Shown here: positions 8,738-17,751 of the stretch, piece by piece | Layout: each line of letters begins with the position of its first letter | Position numbering within the stretch: the first letter of the stretch is position 1 | Made by a program: the position numbers and the translations under genes | The notes under the pieces: model-generated | The model's database searches: none | Told to the model about the DNA's origin: nothing | Seen by the model: the letters and a program-made list of their open reading frames with translations, nothing else | NCBI RefSeq assembly: GCF_003350545.1 | Contig: NZ_QQBA01000011.1 | Span: 47,544-111,543, forward strand | Direction of reading: 5' to 3' | DNA length: 64,000 nucleotides | Source of the DNA: Flavobacterium glaciei | GTDB lineage: Bacteria > Bacteroidota > Bacteroidia > Flavobacteriales > Flavobacteriaceae

Positions 8738-10282
8738 ATGACAAACGACGCATTGAATAAGGAAGAGTTTTTTGGACATCCAAAGGCGCTTTTTATATTG
8801 TTTTTTACTGAAATGTGGGAACGGTTCTCGTTCTACGGTATGAAAGCATTATTGATTTTTTATCTTACCAAATATCATTTATTTTCGGATTCTTCAGGGA
8901 ATTTATTGATTGGGAGTTATGCTGCTTTAGTGTACGCTGTTCCAGTTTTGGGTGGTTTTATTGCCGACAGGTATTTGGGATTTAGAAAAGCCATCGTTTT
9001 TGGTGGTATTATGTTAGTATTGGGCCATATAGGAATGGCTTATGAAGGGAATGCTGCAACACAATCCATGACGGGTGAAATTACACGGGACGAAACGGCT
9101 TTGCAAATATTTTATTTTTCACTATCCTTAATAATTGTTGGAGTTGGATTTCTAAAAGCCAATATCTCATCATTGGTTGGAGAATTATATGAAACAGGTG
9201 ATAAAAGGAGAGATTCTGGATTTACGCTGTTTTATATGGGAATCAATTTAGGATCTTTTATGGCTACATTGATTTGTGTTTGGTTAGGTGAAAAATACGG
9301 TTGGAGTTATGGTTTTGGTGCCGCTGGAGTCGGAATGTTTTTTGGATTACTGACTTTTATTTCCGGTAGAAAATTGCTACTAGGAAAAGGGGAATCAAAT
9401 AATCCATCTTTCCTTGAAAACAAATCGTTTGGACTTAAAAATGAATGGTTAATTTATATTGGAAGTGTTTTGTCAACGTTATTGTTTTGGCAAATGGTTC
9501 AAAATCATGATGCAGTTTCATGGGCTTTGAAAATTGCAGGTGGAATTTCTTTTATCTATATTGTTTATTACGCGGCAACGCAGCTCGATGGTAAAGCGCG
9601 TCACCAATTGATCGCTTTAACTATTCTAATTGTTTTTACTATTGTCTTCTGGGCATTGTTTGAACAAGCCTATACCTCCATGAATTTATTTGCGGATAGG
9701 ATTTTAGACAGAACTATATTTGGGTATGAAATATCTGCTGGACAATTTTTAAGTTTAAATGCTTTGTTTATAATTTTATTAGCTCCGGTTTTTGCTTGGA
9801 TATGGCCAAATTTAGGAAAGTACAATCCTAATACAGCAGTAAAATTTGCTTTAGCATTAGCTTTTGTTGGTTTAGGTTTTGGAGCATTAGTTATGGGAAT
9901 AAACCTATCTGGCCTAGGAAAAGTAGCTGCGATTTGGTTGGTGTTGGCTTATTTTTTACATACATGTGGGGAATTGAGTTTATCACCAGTAGGACTTTCT
10001 GCTGTGACTAAATTATCGCCGGCAAAAATAGTTGGTTTCATGATGGGCGTTTGGTTTTTGGCAACAGCCAGTTCCGAATTTATTGCTTCTATTTTAGCAA
10101 ATATCGCTTCTGTCGATACTTCAAATGGGACAGCGCCAGACTTGAATTTAGCAAAACAGAGTTATTTAGTGCTTTTTGAATACTTATTTTATACAGGACT
10201 TGGTTTCGGATTACTGTTATTAGTACTTTCGCCAATAATAAAAAAATTAATGCACGGAGTAGATAAAGAATTAAACAATTAA
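8738..10282 (+). CDS. POT-family proton-coupled peptide transporter (first copy)
   Basis: A 514-residue major-facilitator protein of the POT/PTR2 family that brings di- and tripeptides in with protons. The family signature ExxERFxYYG appears as EMWERFSFYG near residue 26. GFLKANISSLVGELY is a second POT feature. About 12-14 hydrophobic segments are visible. It starts 9 bases after the dipeptidyl peptidase and is followed 4 bases later by a second POT gene, so all three should share a transcript. Confidence 0.95.
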   Translation: MTNDALNKEEFFGHPKALFILFFTEMWERFSFYGMKALLIFYLTKYHLFSDSSGNLLIGSYAALVYAVPVLGGFIADRYLGFRKAIVFGGIMLVLGHIGMAYEGNAATQSMTGEITRDETALQIFYFSLSLIIVGVGFLKANISSLVGELYETGDKRRDSGFTLFYMGINLGSFMATLICVWLGEKYGWSYGFGAAGVGMFFGLLTFISGRKLLLGKGESNNPSFLENKSFGLKNEWLIYIGSVLSTLLFWQMVQNHDAVSWALKIAGGISFIYIVYYAATQLDGKARHQLIALTILIVFTIVFWALFEQAYTSMNLFADRILDRTIFGYEISAGQFLSLNALFIILLAPVFAWIWPNLGKYNPNTAVKFALALAFVGLGFGALVMGINLSGLGKVAAIWLVLAYFLHTCGELSLSPVGLSAVTKLSPAKIVGFMMGVWFLATASSEFIASILANIASVDTSNGTAPDLNLAKQSYLVLFEYLFYTGLGFGLLLLVLSPIIKKLMHGVDKELNN

Positions 10283-10286
10283 TAAT

Positions 10287-12092
10287 ATGAGTCAAAATAC
10301 TACAGATCAATTTTTTAAAAGTACCGTTTTAGGACATCCTGCGGGATTATTCGTTTTATTCTTCACAGAGATGTGGGAGCGATTCTCATTCTACGGAATG
10401 CGTTCATTATTGATATTGTTTTTAACCGCTTCCTTTACAGATGGTGGCTGGGAATGGACTCGTGAGAATGCATCTGCATTATTTGGATCCTATGTAGGAT
10501 TGGTTTACTTATCCACAATGTTAGGAGGTTATTTTGCCGATAAAGTAATTGGTTTTAGATGGGCTGTGGTTGTAGGAGCGACATTGATGACTTTAGGTCA
10601 TGCTTCTATGGCTGTTGAAACTGAATTTTCTATTTATTTAGGATTAGTGTTGTTAGTTTTTGGAAATGGTTTCTTTAAACCAAACATGACATCAATCGTT
10701 TCTGAAATGTACAAAGACCGTCCTGAAAAGAAAGATGGTGCGTATACTTTGTTTTATATGGGTGTAAATGCCGGAGCGTTCTTTGGGATTTTGCTTTGTG
10801 GTTATTTAGGTGAAAAAGTAGGTTGGACTTATGGATTTGGTTTAGCTGGAATCTTTATGTTCTTCGGAATGTTACAGTTTTGGTTGTCTCAAGATATTTT
10901 TGGAGATATTGGTTTGAAACCAAATAAAGAAAGCAAAGCCAAAGCGGAAGCTTTGGATACAGATAAAAGAAATCCATTTACTCCAATTCAATTGGCAGCA
11001 ATTGCCTTCTCTTCTATTTTAGCTTTGTTATGGCTTGTAAATGATCCTGCTTCTAAAATTTCAGGGGGTAAAATAAATGTTTTTTCTTTCCTTGGACCTA
11101 ATGGAAACGCTATCGCAATTATTTCGGCGTTGGTTGTTTTTATAGTATTGTTGATTTATAGATTTACTCAGTATTCTAAAATTACTAAGGAGAAATTAAT
11201 TGCAGTTACATTTTTTGCATTTTTGACTATTTTCTTCTGGGCTATTTTTGAACAGTCTCCTAACAGCTTAACCATTTTTGCTAATGATTATACGGATCGA
11301 GTTTTAACGGGTAATTGGAGCCTTGTTTTTTTAGTAATGAATTCTTTGATTACTATTTTACCATTAGTAATCATTACATGGGTGTTAATTTTATTATTCA
11401 AACAAACTTTTAAATTATATGCTCTTGCAAATATTATTTTAAGTGTGAGTTTTGTAATTATTTGGACAATAGCAATCTGGATGTTGGCAAAAGATTATTA
11501 TACAGCAGGGTATTTATCATTGTCTGATGAAACGTTGCAAGCGTTGAAAATTGAGAAAGTGACAACAGCACTGACAGAAGTACCTGCAACTTGGTTTTCT
11601 ACCTTAAATTCATTGTTTATTATTTCATTAGCTCCACTGTTTTCAAAATGGTGGGAAAGTAAATACAATCCATCGGCAAATTTAAAGTACGGAATCGGTA
11701 TGGGATTGCTAGCGCTTGGTATGGCTTGTGTAGCTTTTGGCTCAAGCGGAATCGAAGCAGGAGCAAAAACAGCTTCAGTAAGTATGATTTGGTTAATTTT
11801 AGTATATCTTTTCCACACTATGGCAGAATTGTGTATTTCACCTGTAGGATTGTCATATGTGAGCAAATTAGTCCCAGCAAGAATGATTGCATTTATGTTT
11901 GGAGTTTGGTATCTTGCAGTAGCAATTGGAATGAAAGGAGCGGGAATGTTTGGTGAAAATATTGATAAAATTGCTAATGAACATGGATTGAGTTACTTCT
12001 TTTGGATGTTGACTATTATTTCCATCGTAGTTGCTTTATTCTCTGTAGTGATGACCCCGGTTATTAAAAAATTGATGCATGGTGTTCGATAA
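10287..12092 (+). CDS. POT-family proton-coupled peptide transporter (second, longer copy)
   Basis: A 601-residue POT transporter, about 90 residues longer than the first copy. The signature is again EMWERFSFYG; GFFKPNMTSIVSEMY matches the second POT motif. The extra length lies mostly in the middle (about 330-470), where additional hydrophobic segments and a loop (about 400-440) occur. The two copies share clear similarity at both ends, so they look like an old tandem duplication that has diverged, perhaps towards different peptide lengths. Confidence 0.94.
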   Translation: MSQNTTDQFFKSTVLGHPAGLFVLFFTEMWERFSFYGMRSLLILFLTASFTDGGWEWTRENASALFGSYVGLVYLSTMLGGYFADKVIGFRWAVVVGATLMTLGHASMAVETEFSIYLGLVLLVFGNGFFKPNMTSIVSEMYKDRPEKKDGAYTLFYMGVNAGAFFGILLCGYLGEKVGWTYGFGLAGIFMFFGMLQFWLSQDIFGDIGLKPNKESKAKAEALDTDKRNPFTPIQLAAIAFSSILALLWLVNDPASKISGGKINVFSFLGPNGNAIAIISALVVFIVLLIYRFTQYSKITKEKLIAVTFFAFLTIFFWAIFEQSPNSLTIFANDYTDRVLTGNWSLVFLVMNSLITILPLVIITWVLILLFKQTFKLYALANIILSVSFVIIWTIAIWMLAKDYYTAGYLSLSDETLQALKIEKVTTALTEVPATWFSTLNSLFIISLAPLFSKWWESKYNPSANLKYGIGMGLLALGMACVAFGSSGIEAGAKTASVSMIWLILVYLFHTMAELCISPVGLSYVSKLVPARMIAFMFGVWYLAVAIGMKGAGMFGENIDKIANEHGLSYFFWMLTIISIVVALFSVVMTPVIKKLMHGVR

Positions 12093-12137
12093 ATTCAGGC
12101 ATTGTTTTTGAACTGTTATTTATTAAAAAGTATAAAT

Positions 12138-12596
12138 ATGAAGAAGATAATAATTGTTTTAGTATTGTTAGTGGGTTCATTTGCCGCTGAAGCACAAGAA
12201 CTAGTATGGGAAACCAATGTCACTAAGGCAATGGCAACTTCGAATGAAACCAAAAAACCAATGCTTTTGTTTTTTACAGGTAGCGATTGGTGTGGTTGGT
12301 GTATCCGGCTACAAAAGGAAGTTTTGAAAACACCAGAATTTGCGGCTTGGGCCACGGAAAATGTTATTTTAGTAGAATTGGATTATCCTAGAAAAACACC
12401 TCAAACTGATGAAATTAAAAAACAAAATAATGAGTTGCAAATGGCTTTCGGAATTCAAGGATTTCCAACCATAATATTTGCAAATGCTAAAATAAAAGAT
12501 GGTAAAGTCAATTTTGAAGGCATTGGAAGTACCGGTTATGTAGCTGGTGGTCCTTCAGCTTGGCTAGCAGTAGCTAATGGTTTTCTGAAAAAATAA
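12138..12596 (+). CDS. secreted thioredoxin-fold protein
   Basis: A 152-residue periplasmic thioredoxin-like protein. The ATG at 12138 is chosen because it opens a clear signal peptide (MKKIIIVLVLLVGSFAAEAQ). The redox site is DWCGWC (about residues 52-57), flanked by FFTGS, with the cis-proline in GFPTIIF. The CGWC site and fold fit a thiol oxidoreductase of the thioredoxin_7 kind. It follows the peptide transporters by 45 bases and may be read from the same message. Its partner is unknown. Confidence 0.88.
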   Translation: MKKIIIVLVLLVGSFAAEAQELVWETNVTKAMATSNETKKPMLLFFTGSDWCGWCIRLQKEVLKTPEFAAWATENVILVELDYPRKTPQTDEIKKQNNELQMAFGIQGFPTIIFANAKIKDGKVNFEGIGSTGYVAGGPSAWLAVANGFLKK

Positions 12597-12602
12597 AAAT
12601 TA

Positions 12603-14639
12603 TTAATTCAACTTATAAAATCCCTTTTCACTAGTAGCGTGAAAAGGGATTTTTTGTTTTATACAAGTTGCTTTCCATTGTTTTTGAATGGTTTTATAAT
12701 TAGAAGCATCAGCTACAACCATTTTTGGTTTAATAGTTTGTAGCATTCGTTCAAAATTTATTTTTGGAGACTGGACCATAATAAGGATGTCAGGATGTAT
12801 GTTTTTTGGAAAAACACCCGAACTGTCTAAGATGAAAATCTTTTTCCCGTTAAAAAACATGAAATTTTGAATTCGTTTTTTCTGTTTCAATGTGCTAAAG
12901 TTTCCAATACGATAGGATTTTAAAAGACTGTTTTTCTGTGCAGATTTCAAAATGCTGTCATTAGCATAAATTAAAATACTTTCTCCTTTTCTTTCTGCAA
13001 TCAACGTATTTTTTCTGCTGTTGAAAACTACTAATTCTTGTTCAGTCTGAATTTTCCATTGTATTTTTATATAAGTAAATTGTACAATGAGAGCGCAAAT
13101 CAATACTAAAGCCAATTTATTAAAGTTTGGTTTTTTTAACCAAATGATTAAAGCAAACAATAGTAAATAACCGCTAAGTAGCATATAATAATGAAGCGGG
13201 ATATCCTGAATGATGAATTGCTCTAAGGAAGCAATTGCATTGATGATTTTATTTAAATAATAAATGCTCCATTCAAGTAATTGGGATAAGAATACCGGAA
13301 TCATATTAAACGCCGCTAAAAGCATTACCACAACTCCTAAAACCATAATGATGGTCAATAGTGGAATGATAATTAAATTGGTAACAAAAAACAAACCTGG
13401 GAATTGATGAAAGTAATAAATACTCAACGGTAAAGTCCCTATTTGAGCAGCAAACGAAACAGTGAGAATATCCCAAATGTATTTTGAAATCTTGTTTTTT
13501 GGTGACCAAATGGAGGCAAGAAGCGGTTGCAACCAAATAATGAAGAACAAGGCAAAATAGCTTAACTGGAAGCCAACATCAAATAAAAAGGAAGGTTCAA
13601 AAAGCAAAATAAGTAAAATGGAAACTAATAAAGTATGATATATATTAACGCTTCTTTTTAAATGATTTCCAATCGTTACGAATGAAAACATGGTTACAGA
13701 ACGCACTACCGAAGGTGCTAATCCTGCAATGATCCCGAAAGTAAATAAAGAAACAAGAATGATAAGTAGCTTTATTAATGAGCCACGCTTTGAGTTAGGT
13801 ATTGGTTTTAGAATTAAGGTTACAAAAATCAAAATGAATCCAATATGCAATCCAGATACAGATAAAATATGCACTGCTCCAGCATATTGATAATCCCGAA
13901 TAATCTCTGGTGAAATATCTTGTTGTTGTCCCATTATTAATGCTATGGCGACATTTAGCTCAGTTTTGTTGAAGTTGTTTTTTTCTAAATTGCGAATAAT
14001 TCTTGTTCGTAATTTTGATGAATAATACCAAATGTTTTTATCTATTATAGTTCCAATTTTTATGTCGGTAGCATCAGCATACAACTGCGCATAGATTTTT
14101 TTGTTTTCAAGGTATTTGCGATAATCAAATTGATTTGGATTATTTGGTGATTTGTTTTTTGTTAGGGTGCCCTTTATCAATAATGAATTCCCAACTTCAA
14201 GAACATGATGTAAACTGTCATTTTGAATATTTAAAATGATTTTTCCTGTTTGTTTTTTCTGGTCGATTTGATTAATAATGGCTAAATAACGATCACTAAA
14301 CGGTGAGCTTTTCAGTTTTTCTCTAATTGTTAATGTAATGTAACGGGGTTGTTCAAAAACCTCTTTGTTATGGGTGTAATTGTTTTTTTGAAAGTGATCG
14401 GTGTGAACGATTTGGGTTGAAATTCCTATAATTACAGAAAGAAAATAAGTACTGATTCCAAAATAAATAGAGGCTTTTTTGTTTCTCTTTGATAAAAAAT
14501 ATAATACCACAAAAATGCTGATGAATACAAATAGAACAACTAAAAGTGTTGTGATAGTGAGATGGAAATAATGTCCAATAAGCAAACCTATAACAAGCCC
14601 GATTGTTATTCTTGCTAGTGGGAATTGTAGTACTTTCAT
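12603..14639 (-). CDS. comEC: ComEC/Rec2-type DNA uptake channel
   Basis: A 678-residue membrane protein of the ComEC/Rec2 family, which passes single-stranded DNA across the inner membrane in natural transformation. Start at 14639 (MKVLQFPLARI). The N-terminal part has two to three helices and an OB-like DUF4131 region (about 90-210). The Competence domain (about 230-500) has GAVHILSVSGLHIGF and GLAPSVVRS. The C-terminal region (about 560-678) sits where other ComEC proteins carry a metallo-beta-lactamase domain, but no HxHxDH metal site is present. Some flavobacteria use ComEC for uptake of T9SS-independent DNA traffic; no other com genes are here. Confidence 0.9.
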   Translation of the reverse strand: MKVLQFPLARITIGLVIGLLIGHYFHLTITTLLVVLFVFISIFVVLYFLSKRNKKASIYFGISTYFLSVIIGISTQIVHTDHFQKNNYTHNKEVFEQPRYITLTIREKLKSSPFSDRYLAIINQIDQKKQTGKIILNIQNDSLHHVLEVGNSLLIKGTLTKNKSPNNPNQFDYRKYLENKKIYAQLYADATDIKIGTIIDKNIWYYSSKLRTRIIRNLEKNNFNKTELNVAIALIMGQQQDISPEIIRDYQYAGAVHILSVSGLHIGFILIFVTLILKPIPNSKRGSLIKLLIILVSLFTFGIIAGLAPSVVRSVTMFSFVTIGNHLKRSVNIYHTLLVSILLILLFEPSFLFDVGFQLSYFALFFIIWLQPLLASIWSPKNKISKYIWDILTVSFAAQIGTLPLSIYYFHQFPGLFFVTNLIIIPLLTIIMVLGVVVMLLAAFNMIPVFLSQLLEWSIYYLNKIINAIASLEQFIIQDIPLHYYMLLSGYLLLFALIIWLKKPNFNKLALVLICALIVQFTYIKIQWKIQTEQELVVFNSRKNTLIAERKGESILIYANDSILKSAQKNSLLKSYRIGNFSTLKQKKRIQNFMFFNGKKIFILDSSGVFPKNIHPDILIMVQSPKINFERMLQTIKPKMVVADASNYKTIQKQWKATCIKQKIPFHATSEKGFYKLN
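12617..12653. terminator. terminator inside the 3' end of comEC
   Basis: A perfect 15-base inverted repeat (12617-12631 and 12639-12653, core ATCCCTTTTCAC) followed by T residues ends the plus-strand thioredoxin transcript. It lies entirely inside the last codons of the convergent comEC gene, so the same bases encode the ComEC C-terminus. Confidence 0.85.
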
Positions 14640-14738
14640 AACTCTAAAGTACACATTTTTAGCAAGAAACAAATTTGTTTTTCTTTAGTTTTTTATATTT
14701 TTTAAAAACTAAATTTTTCCCCAAAAAATCAATACGAA

Positions 14739-15257
14739 TTAAAGTACTCTGTTGATTTGAACAAATGTTTTTTTGTAATACGGTTCTTTGGTGGAGGAAA
14801 TGATAACTCCTTTTGAAGTGGAGGAGTGGATGAATTTTATTTCCTCATCGGTTACTTCAATGACAATTCCTACGTGATTTATTTCTTTATTCTTAGTAGT
14901 TTTAAAAAATATCAAATCGCCTTTTTGGGCTTCATCTTTTTGTAGATTTAAGACAACGCCAATTTTAGATTGCTGAAATGAATTACGGGGTAAATTGATG
15001 TTTTCGGATTTAAATATAGTATACATTAAACCAGAGCAGTCAAAACCTGCTTTTGTCGTGCCGGCATATTTGTATTTTATACCTAAATTTTCAGTAGCAA
15101 CATCAATTAATTGTTCGGCGAGCTGATTAGCTTTTCTCTTTTCGGCTCGAGATATTTTTTCTTTTGGTTCTCCTTTTTTCGAAGTTACAATAGGCGATGT
15201 CGATTTACAAGCGGTAAAAAAGATGCCAAGCAGTAAAAGGAATAATAAACGTTTCAA
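14739..15257 (-). CDS. NlpC/P60 (C40) peptidase lipoprotein
   Basis: A 172-residue lipoprotein that should cut peptidoglycan stem peptides. A lipobox (FFTACKS, Cys about 17) follows a short hydrophobic stretch. The catalytic Cys is in FDCSGLMY (about residue 70) and the His in NHVGIVIE (about 127), the standard NlpC/P60 order. RNSFQQ between them is also family-typical. It lies between lpxB and comEC on the same strand with gaps of 46 and 99 bases. Confidence 0.9.
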   Translation of the reverse strand: MKRLLFLLLLGIFFTACKSTSPIVTSKKGEPKEKISRAEKRKANQLAEQLIDVATENLGIKYKYAGTTKAGFDCSGLMYTIFKSENINLPRNSFQQSKIGVVLNLQKDEAQKGDLIFFKTTKNKEINHVGIVIEVTDEEIKFIHSSTSKGVIISSTKEPYYKKTFVQINRVL

Positions 15258-15303
15258 AAGAGTTTTTTTTAGTTGATTTTAAAATTTAATAATAAATTGT
15301 AGA

Positions 15304-16416
15304 CTATTTTAAATCATTTACAATCAATGCTGCCGTTTTTTCACTGGCTCCAATTCCGCCTAATTGCTCTTCTAATAACGCATATTTTTCTAAAAGCGTA
15401 TTGCGATGATTCGTTTTTAGTATTTTTTCGAGTTCTTCCCTAATGCGTTTGGAAGTGCATTGGTCTTGAATTAACTCAGTTACCACTTCTTCATCCATAA
15501 TCAAATTTACAAGTGAAATGTATTTGAGTGTAATAATTCGTTTCGCAATTTGGTACGAAGCCCAACTGCCTTTGTAACAAACTACTTCGGGAACTTTGAA
15601 TAATGCGGTTTCCAGTGTTGCAGTTCCTGAGGTGACTAATGCTGCAGTAGCATTTCGCAACAAATCGTAAGTTTTGTTAGAGATGAATTTGATGTTTTCC
15701 TGCGTGATAAATTCTTTGTAAAAAGAGAATTCTTGACTTGGAGCACCCGCAATTACAAATTGGTAGTCTGGAAAATCATTGACTACACTTAGCATTACGG
15801 ATAACATTTTAGTAATTTCTTGCTTTCGGCTACCAGGTAAAATGGCAATAATAGGTTTGTCGTTTAATTGGTTTTCATTCCTAAAAAGAGCCGGGTCAAT
15901 CGCTTTTTGGTTGTGAATCGCATCAATGAGTGGATGACCAACAAATTCTACTGGAAAATTATGTTTGTCTTCGTAGAACTTTTTTTCAAAAGGCAAAATG
16001 ACATACATTTTATCAATATCACGCTTAATATCTGTAATTCTACTTTCTTTCCAAGCCCAAATTTGTGGAGAAATATAATAATGAGTTTTCATTCCCAATG
16101 CTTTCGCCCATTTGGCAATACGCAAATTGAAACCGGGATAATCAATGAATATAAGGACGTCAGGCTGAAATTCAAGAATATCTTTTTTGCAGATTTTAAT
16201 GTTATTCAAAATGGTTTTTAGATTAAAAATCACTTCAATAAATCCCATAAATGCTAATTCACGATAGTGTTTTACTAAAGTTCCGCCAACATTTTTCATC
16301 AAATCACCACCCCAAAAACGGATGTCAGCAGTTGGATCTTTTTTGTACAGTTCTTTCATCAAATTAGAACCGTGCAAATCACCTGAAGCTTCTCCCGCTA
16401 TTATATAATATTTCAT
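15304..16416 (-). CDS. lpxB: lipid-A-disaccharide synthase LpxB
   Basis: A 370-residue GT19 glycosyltransferase that joins UDP-diacylglucosamine and lipid X to form the lipid A disaccharide at the inner-membrane face. Start at 16416 (MKYYIIAGEASGDLHG), which places the family-defining AGEASGDLHG at residue 7; the ORF extension to 16446 has no support. Further motifs are FIDYPGFN, SPQIWAWK, LPGSRKQEI and SGTATLETAL. It belongs to the surE-unknown-lpxB-C40-comEC run. Confidence 0.97.
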   Translation of the reverse strand: MKYYIIAGEASGDLHGSNLMKELYKKDPTADIRFWGGDLMKNVGGTLVKHYRELAFMGFIEVIFNLKTILNNIKICKKDILEFQPDVLIFIDYPGFNLRIAKWAKALGMKTHYYISPQIWAWKESRITDIKRDIDKMYVILPFEKKFYEDKHNFPVEFVGHPLIDAIHNQKAIDPALFRNENQLNDKPIIAILPGSRKQEITKMLSVMLSVVNDFPDYQFVIAGAPSQEFSFYKEFITQENIKFISNKTYDLLRNATAALVTSGTATLETALFKVPEVVCYKGSWASYQIAKRIITLKYISLVNLIMDEEVVTELIQDQCTSKRIREELEKILKTNHRNTLLEKYALLEEQLGGIGASEKTAALIVNDLK

Positions 16417-16498
16417 GTTTTTTCGATTTTGTATTTTTAAAATCAAATGGATATAATCATTTTTGCTGCAATCATTTTATTCTGTTGCAAAGATAAAC

Positions 16499-16771
16499 TT
16501 AAATAAATAAAGTGATAATTGCCATGACAATGACTGCAAGTACAACACCACGGGCCATCATTTCTTTATTCATTTTTAGTAAAAGTCCAAATGCTATCAG
16601 CGTCAAAATTGTTCCCAAGGTGATTATTTTGCCTAAATTCCCGTGTGATTTCATGATTTGTAATCCAGTGATAAATTTGAATTCCGTAAAAATGGTTATA
16701 AAAATATACGATCCAAGTAGGGTAGTAGCAAACCCTATTAAAAACCCGAGTATTAAGTCTTTTTTATTCAT
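16499..16771 (-). CDS. small membrane protein of unknown function
   Basis: A 90-residue hydrophobic protein with about three membrane helices (roughly 6-28, 46-65, 72-90). The ATG overlaps the 3' end of surE by 8 bases, a sign of translational coupling. In flavobacteria small proteins of this kind commonly sit between surE and lpxB, but I know of no function. A beta or redox motif is absent. Confidence 0.75.
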   Translation of the reverse strand: MNKKDLILGFLIGFATTLLGSYIFITIFTEFKFITGLQIMKSHGNLGKIITLGTILTLIAFGLLLKMNKEMMARGVVLAVIVMAIITLFI

Positions 16772-17543
16772 TCCATTTCCAGGTGTTAAGTTGTTGTATG
16801 GCGTGGTATGCAGTCAAGTCAAATTGCACCGGAACCACAGATACAAAACCATTTTCTAAAGCCCATTCATCAGTATCTTCTCCTTTATCTTGGTTTACAA
16901 ATTCCCCTGCAAGCCAATAATAGTCTCTTCCTTGTGGCGTTTTTCTTTTATCAAATTTCTCTACCCATATTGCTTTCGCTTGGCGACAAATTCGAATTCC
17001 TTTGATATCGTCTTCTTTTAATTTTGGAAAATTAACATTTAAAACGACGCCCTCCGGCAATCCATTTTCAAGAACTTCCAATGAAATTTTGCGGATAAAT
17101 GATTTTATAGACTCAAAATCGGCATTCCAATCGTAATCTAATAATGAGAATCCAATGGCGGGGATTCCTTCTATCCCTGCTTCAACGGCTGCGCTCATTG
17201 TACCGGAATAAATGACATTTATTGACGAATTTGAACCGTGATTTACTCCAGAAACACACAAGTCAGGTTTCCTTTTTAAAATTTCGTTAACCGCCAGTTT
17301 TACACAATCAACAGGTGTTCCGGAGCAACTGTATTCTAAAAAAGGGTCCGACTCTTTTGAAATTTTATTCAAATACAATGTGCTGTTGATGGTAATGGCA
17401 TGACCCATGGCACTTTGTGGGGTGTCTGGAGCGACTACCACAATTTCTCCTAATTCTTCCATAACCGAAATTAAGGCTCTTATTCCGGGAGCTGAAACGC
17501 CATCATCATTTGTTATTAAAATTAAAGGTCTAGTTTTCTTCAT
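16764..17543 (-). CDS. surE: 5'/3'-nucleotidase SurE
   Basis: A 259-residue stationary-phase survival nucleotidase that removes phosphate from nucleoside monophosphates with a divalent metal. Metal and substrate residues are in ITNDDGVSAPGI (residue 10 onward), SCSGTPVDCVK (about 88) and SGVNHGSNSS (about 107, the metal-binding Asn). Length is typical. It is the first gene of a minus-strand group with lpxB; the region upstream (17544-17751) is a divergent promoter region shared with the processing protease. Confidence 0.96.
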   Translation of the reverse strand: MKKTRPLILITNDDGVSAPGIRALISVMEELGEIVVVAPDTPQSAMGHAITINSTLYLNKISKESDPFLEYSCSGTPVDCVKLAVNEILKRKPDLCVSGVNHGSNSSINVIYSGTMSAAVEAGIEGIPAIGFSLLDYDWNADFESIKSFIRKISLEVLENGLPEGVVLNVNFPKLKEDDIKGIRICRQAKAIWVEKFDKRKTPQGRDYYWLAGEFVNQDKGEDTDEWALENGFVSVVPVQFDLTAYHAIQQLNTWKWNE

Positions 17544-17751
17544 TATTATTTTGGCAAAAAAAGGTTGATTTTTGTGATATTGATGGCAAATGTAATGACA
17601 CAGAATGGCATTAAGTAAACAAAAGATAAAAATATGTTATCTTGATTCATTTAGCTCAATAAAAAAAAACATTTTTATATCTTTAACAAAAATTTATGGG
17701 AGCCCTGCTGACTATGGCATAGTTTTTACCATAACTTAGAATAAAAAATTC

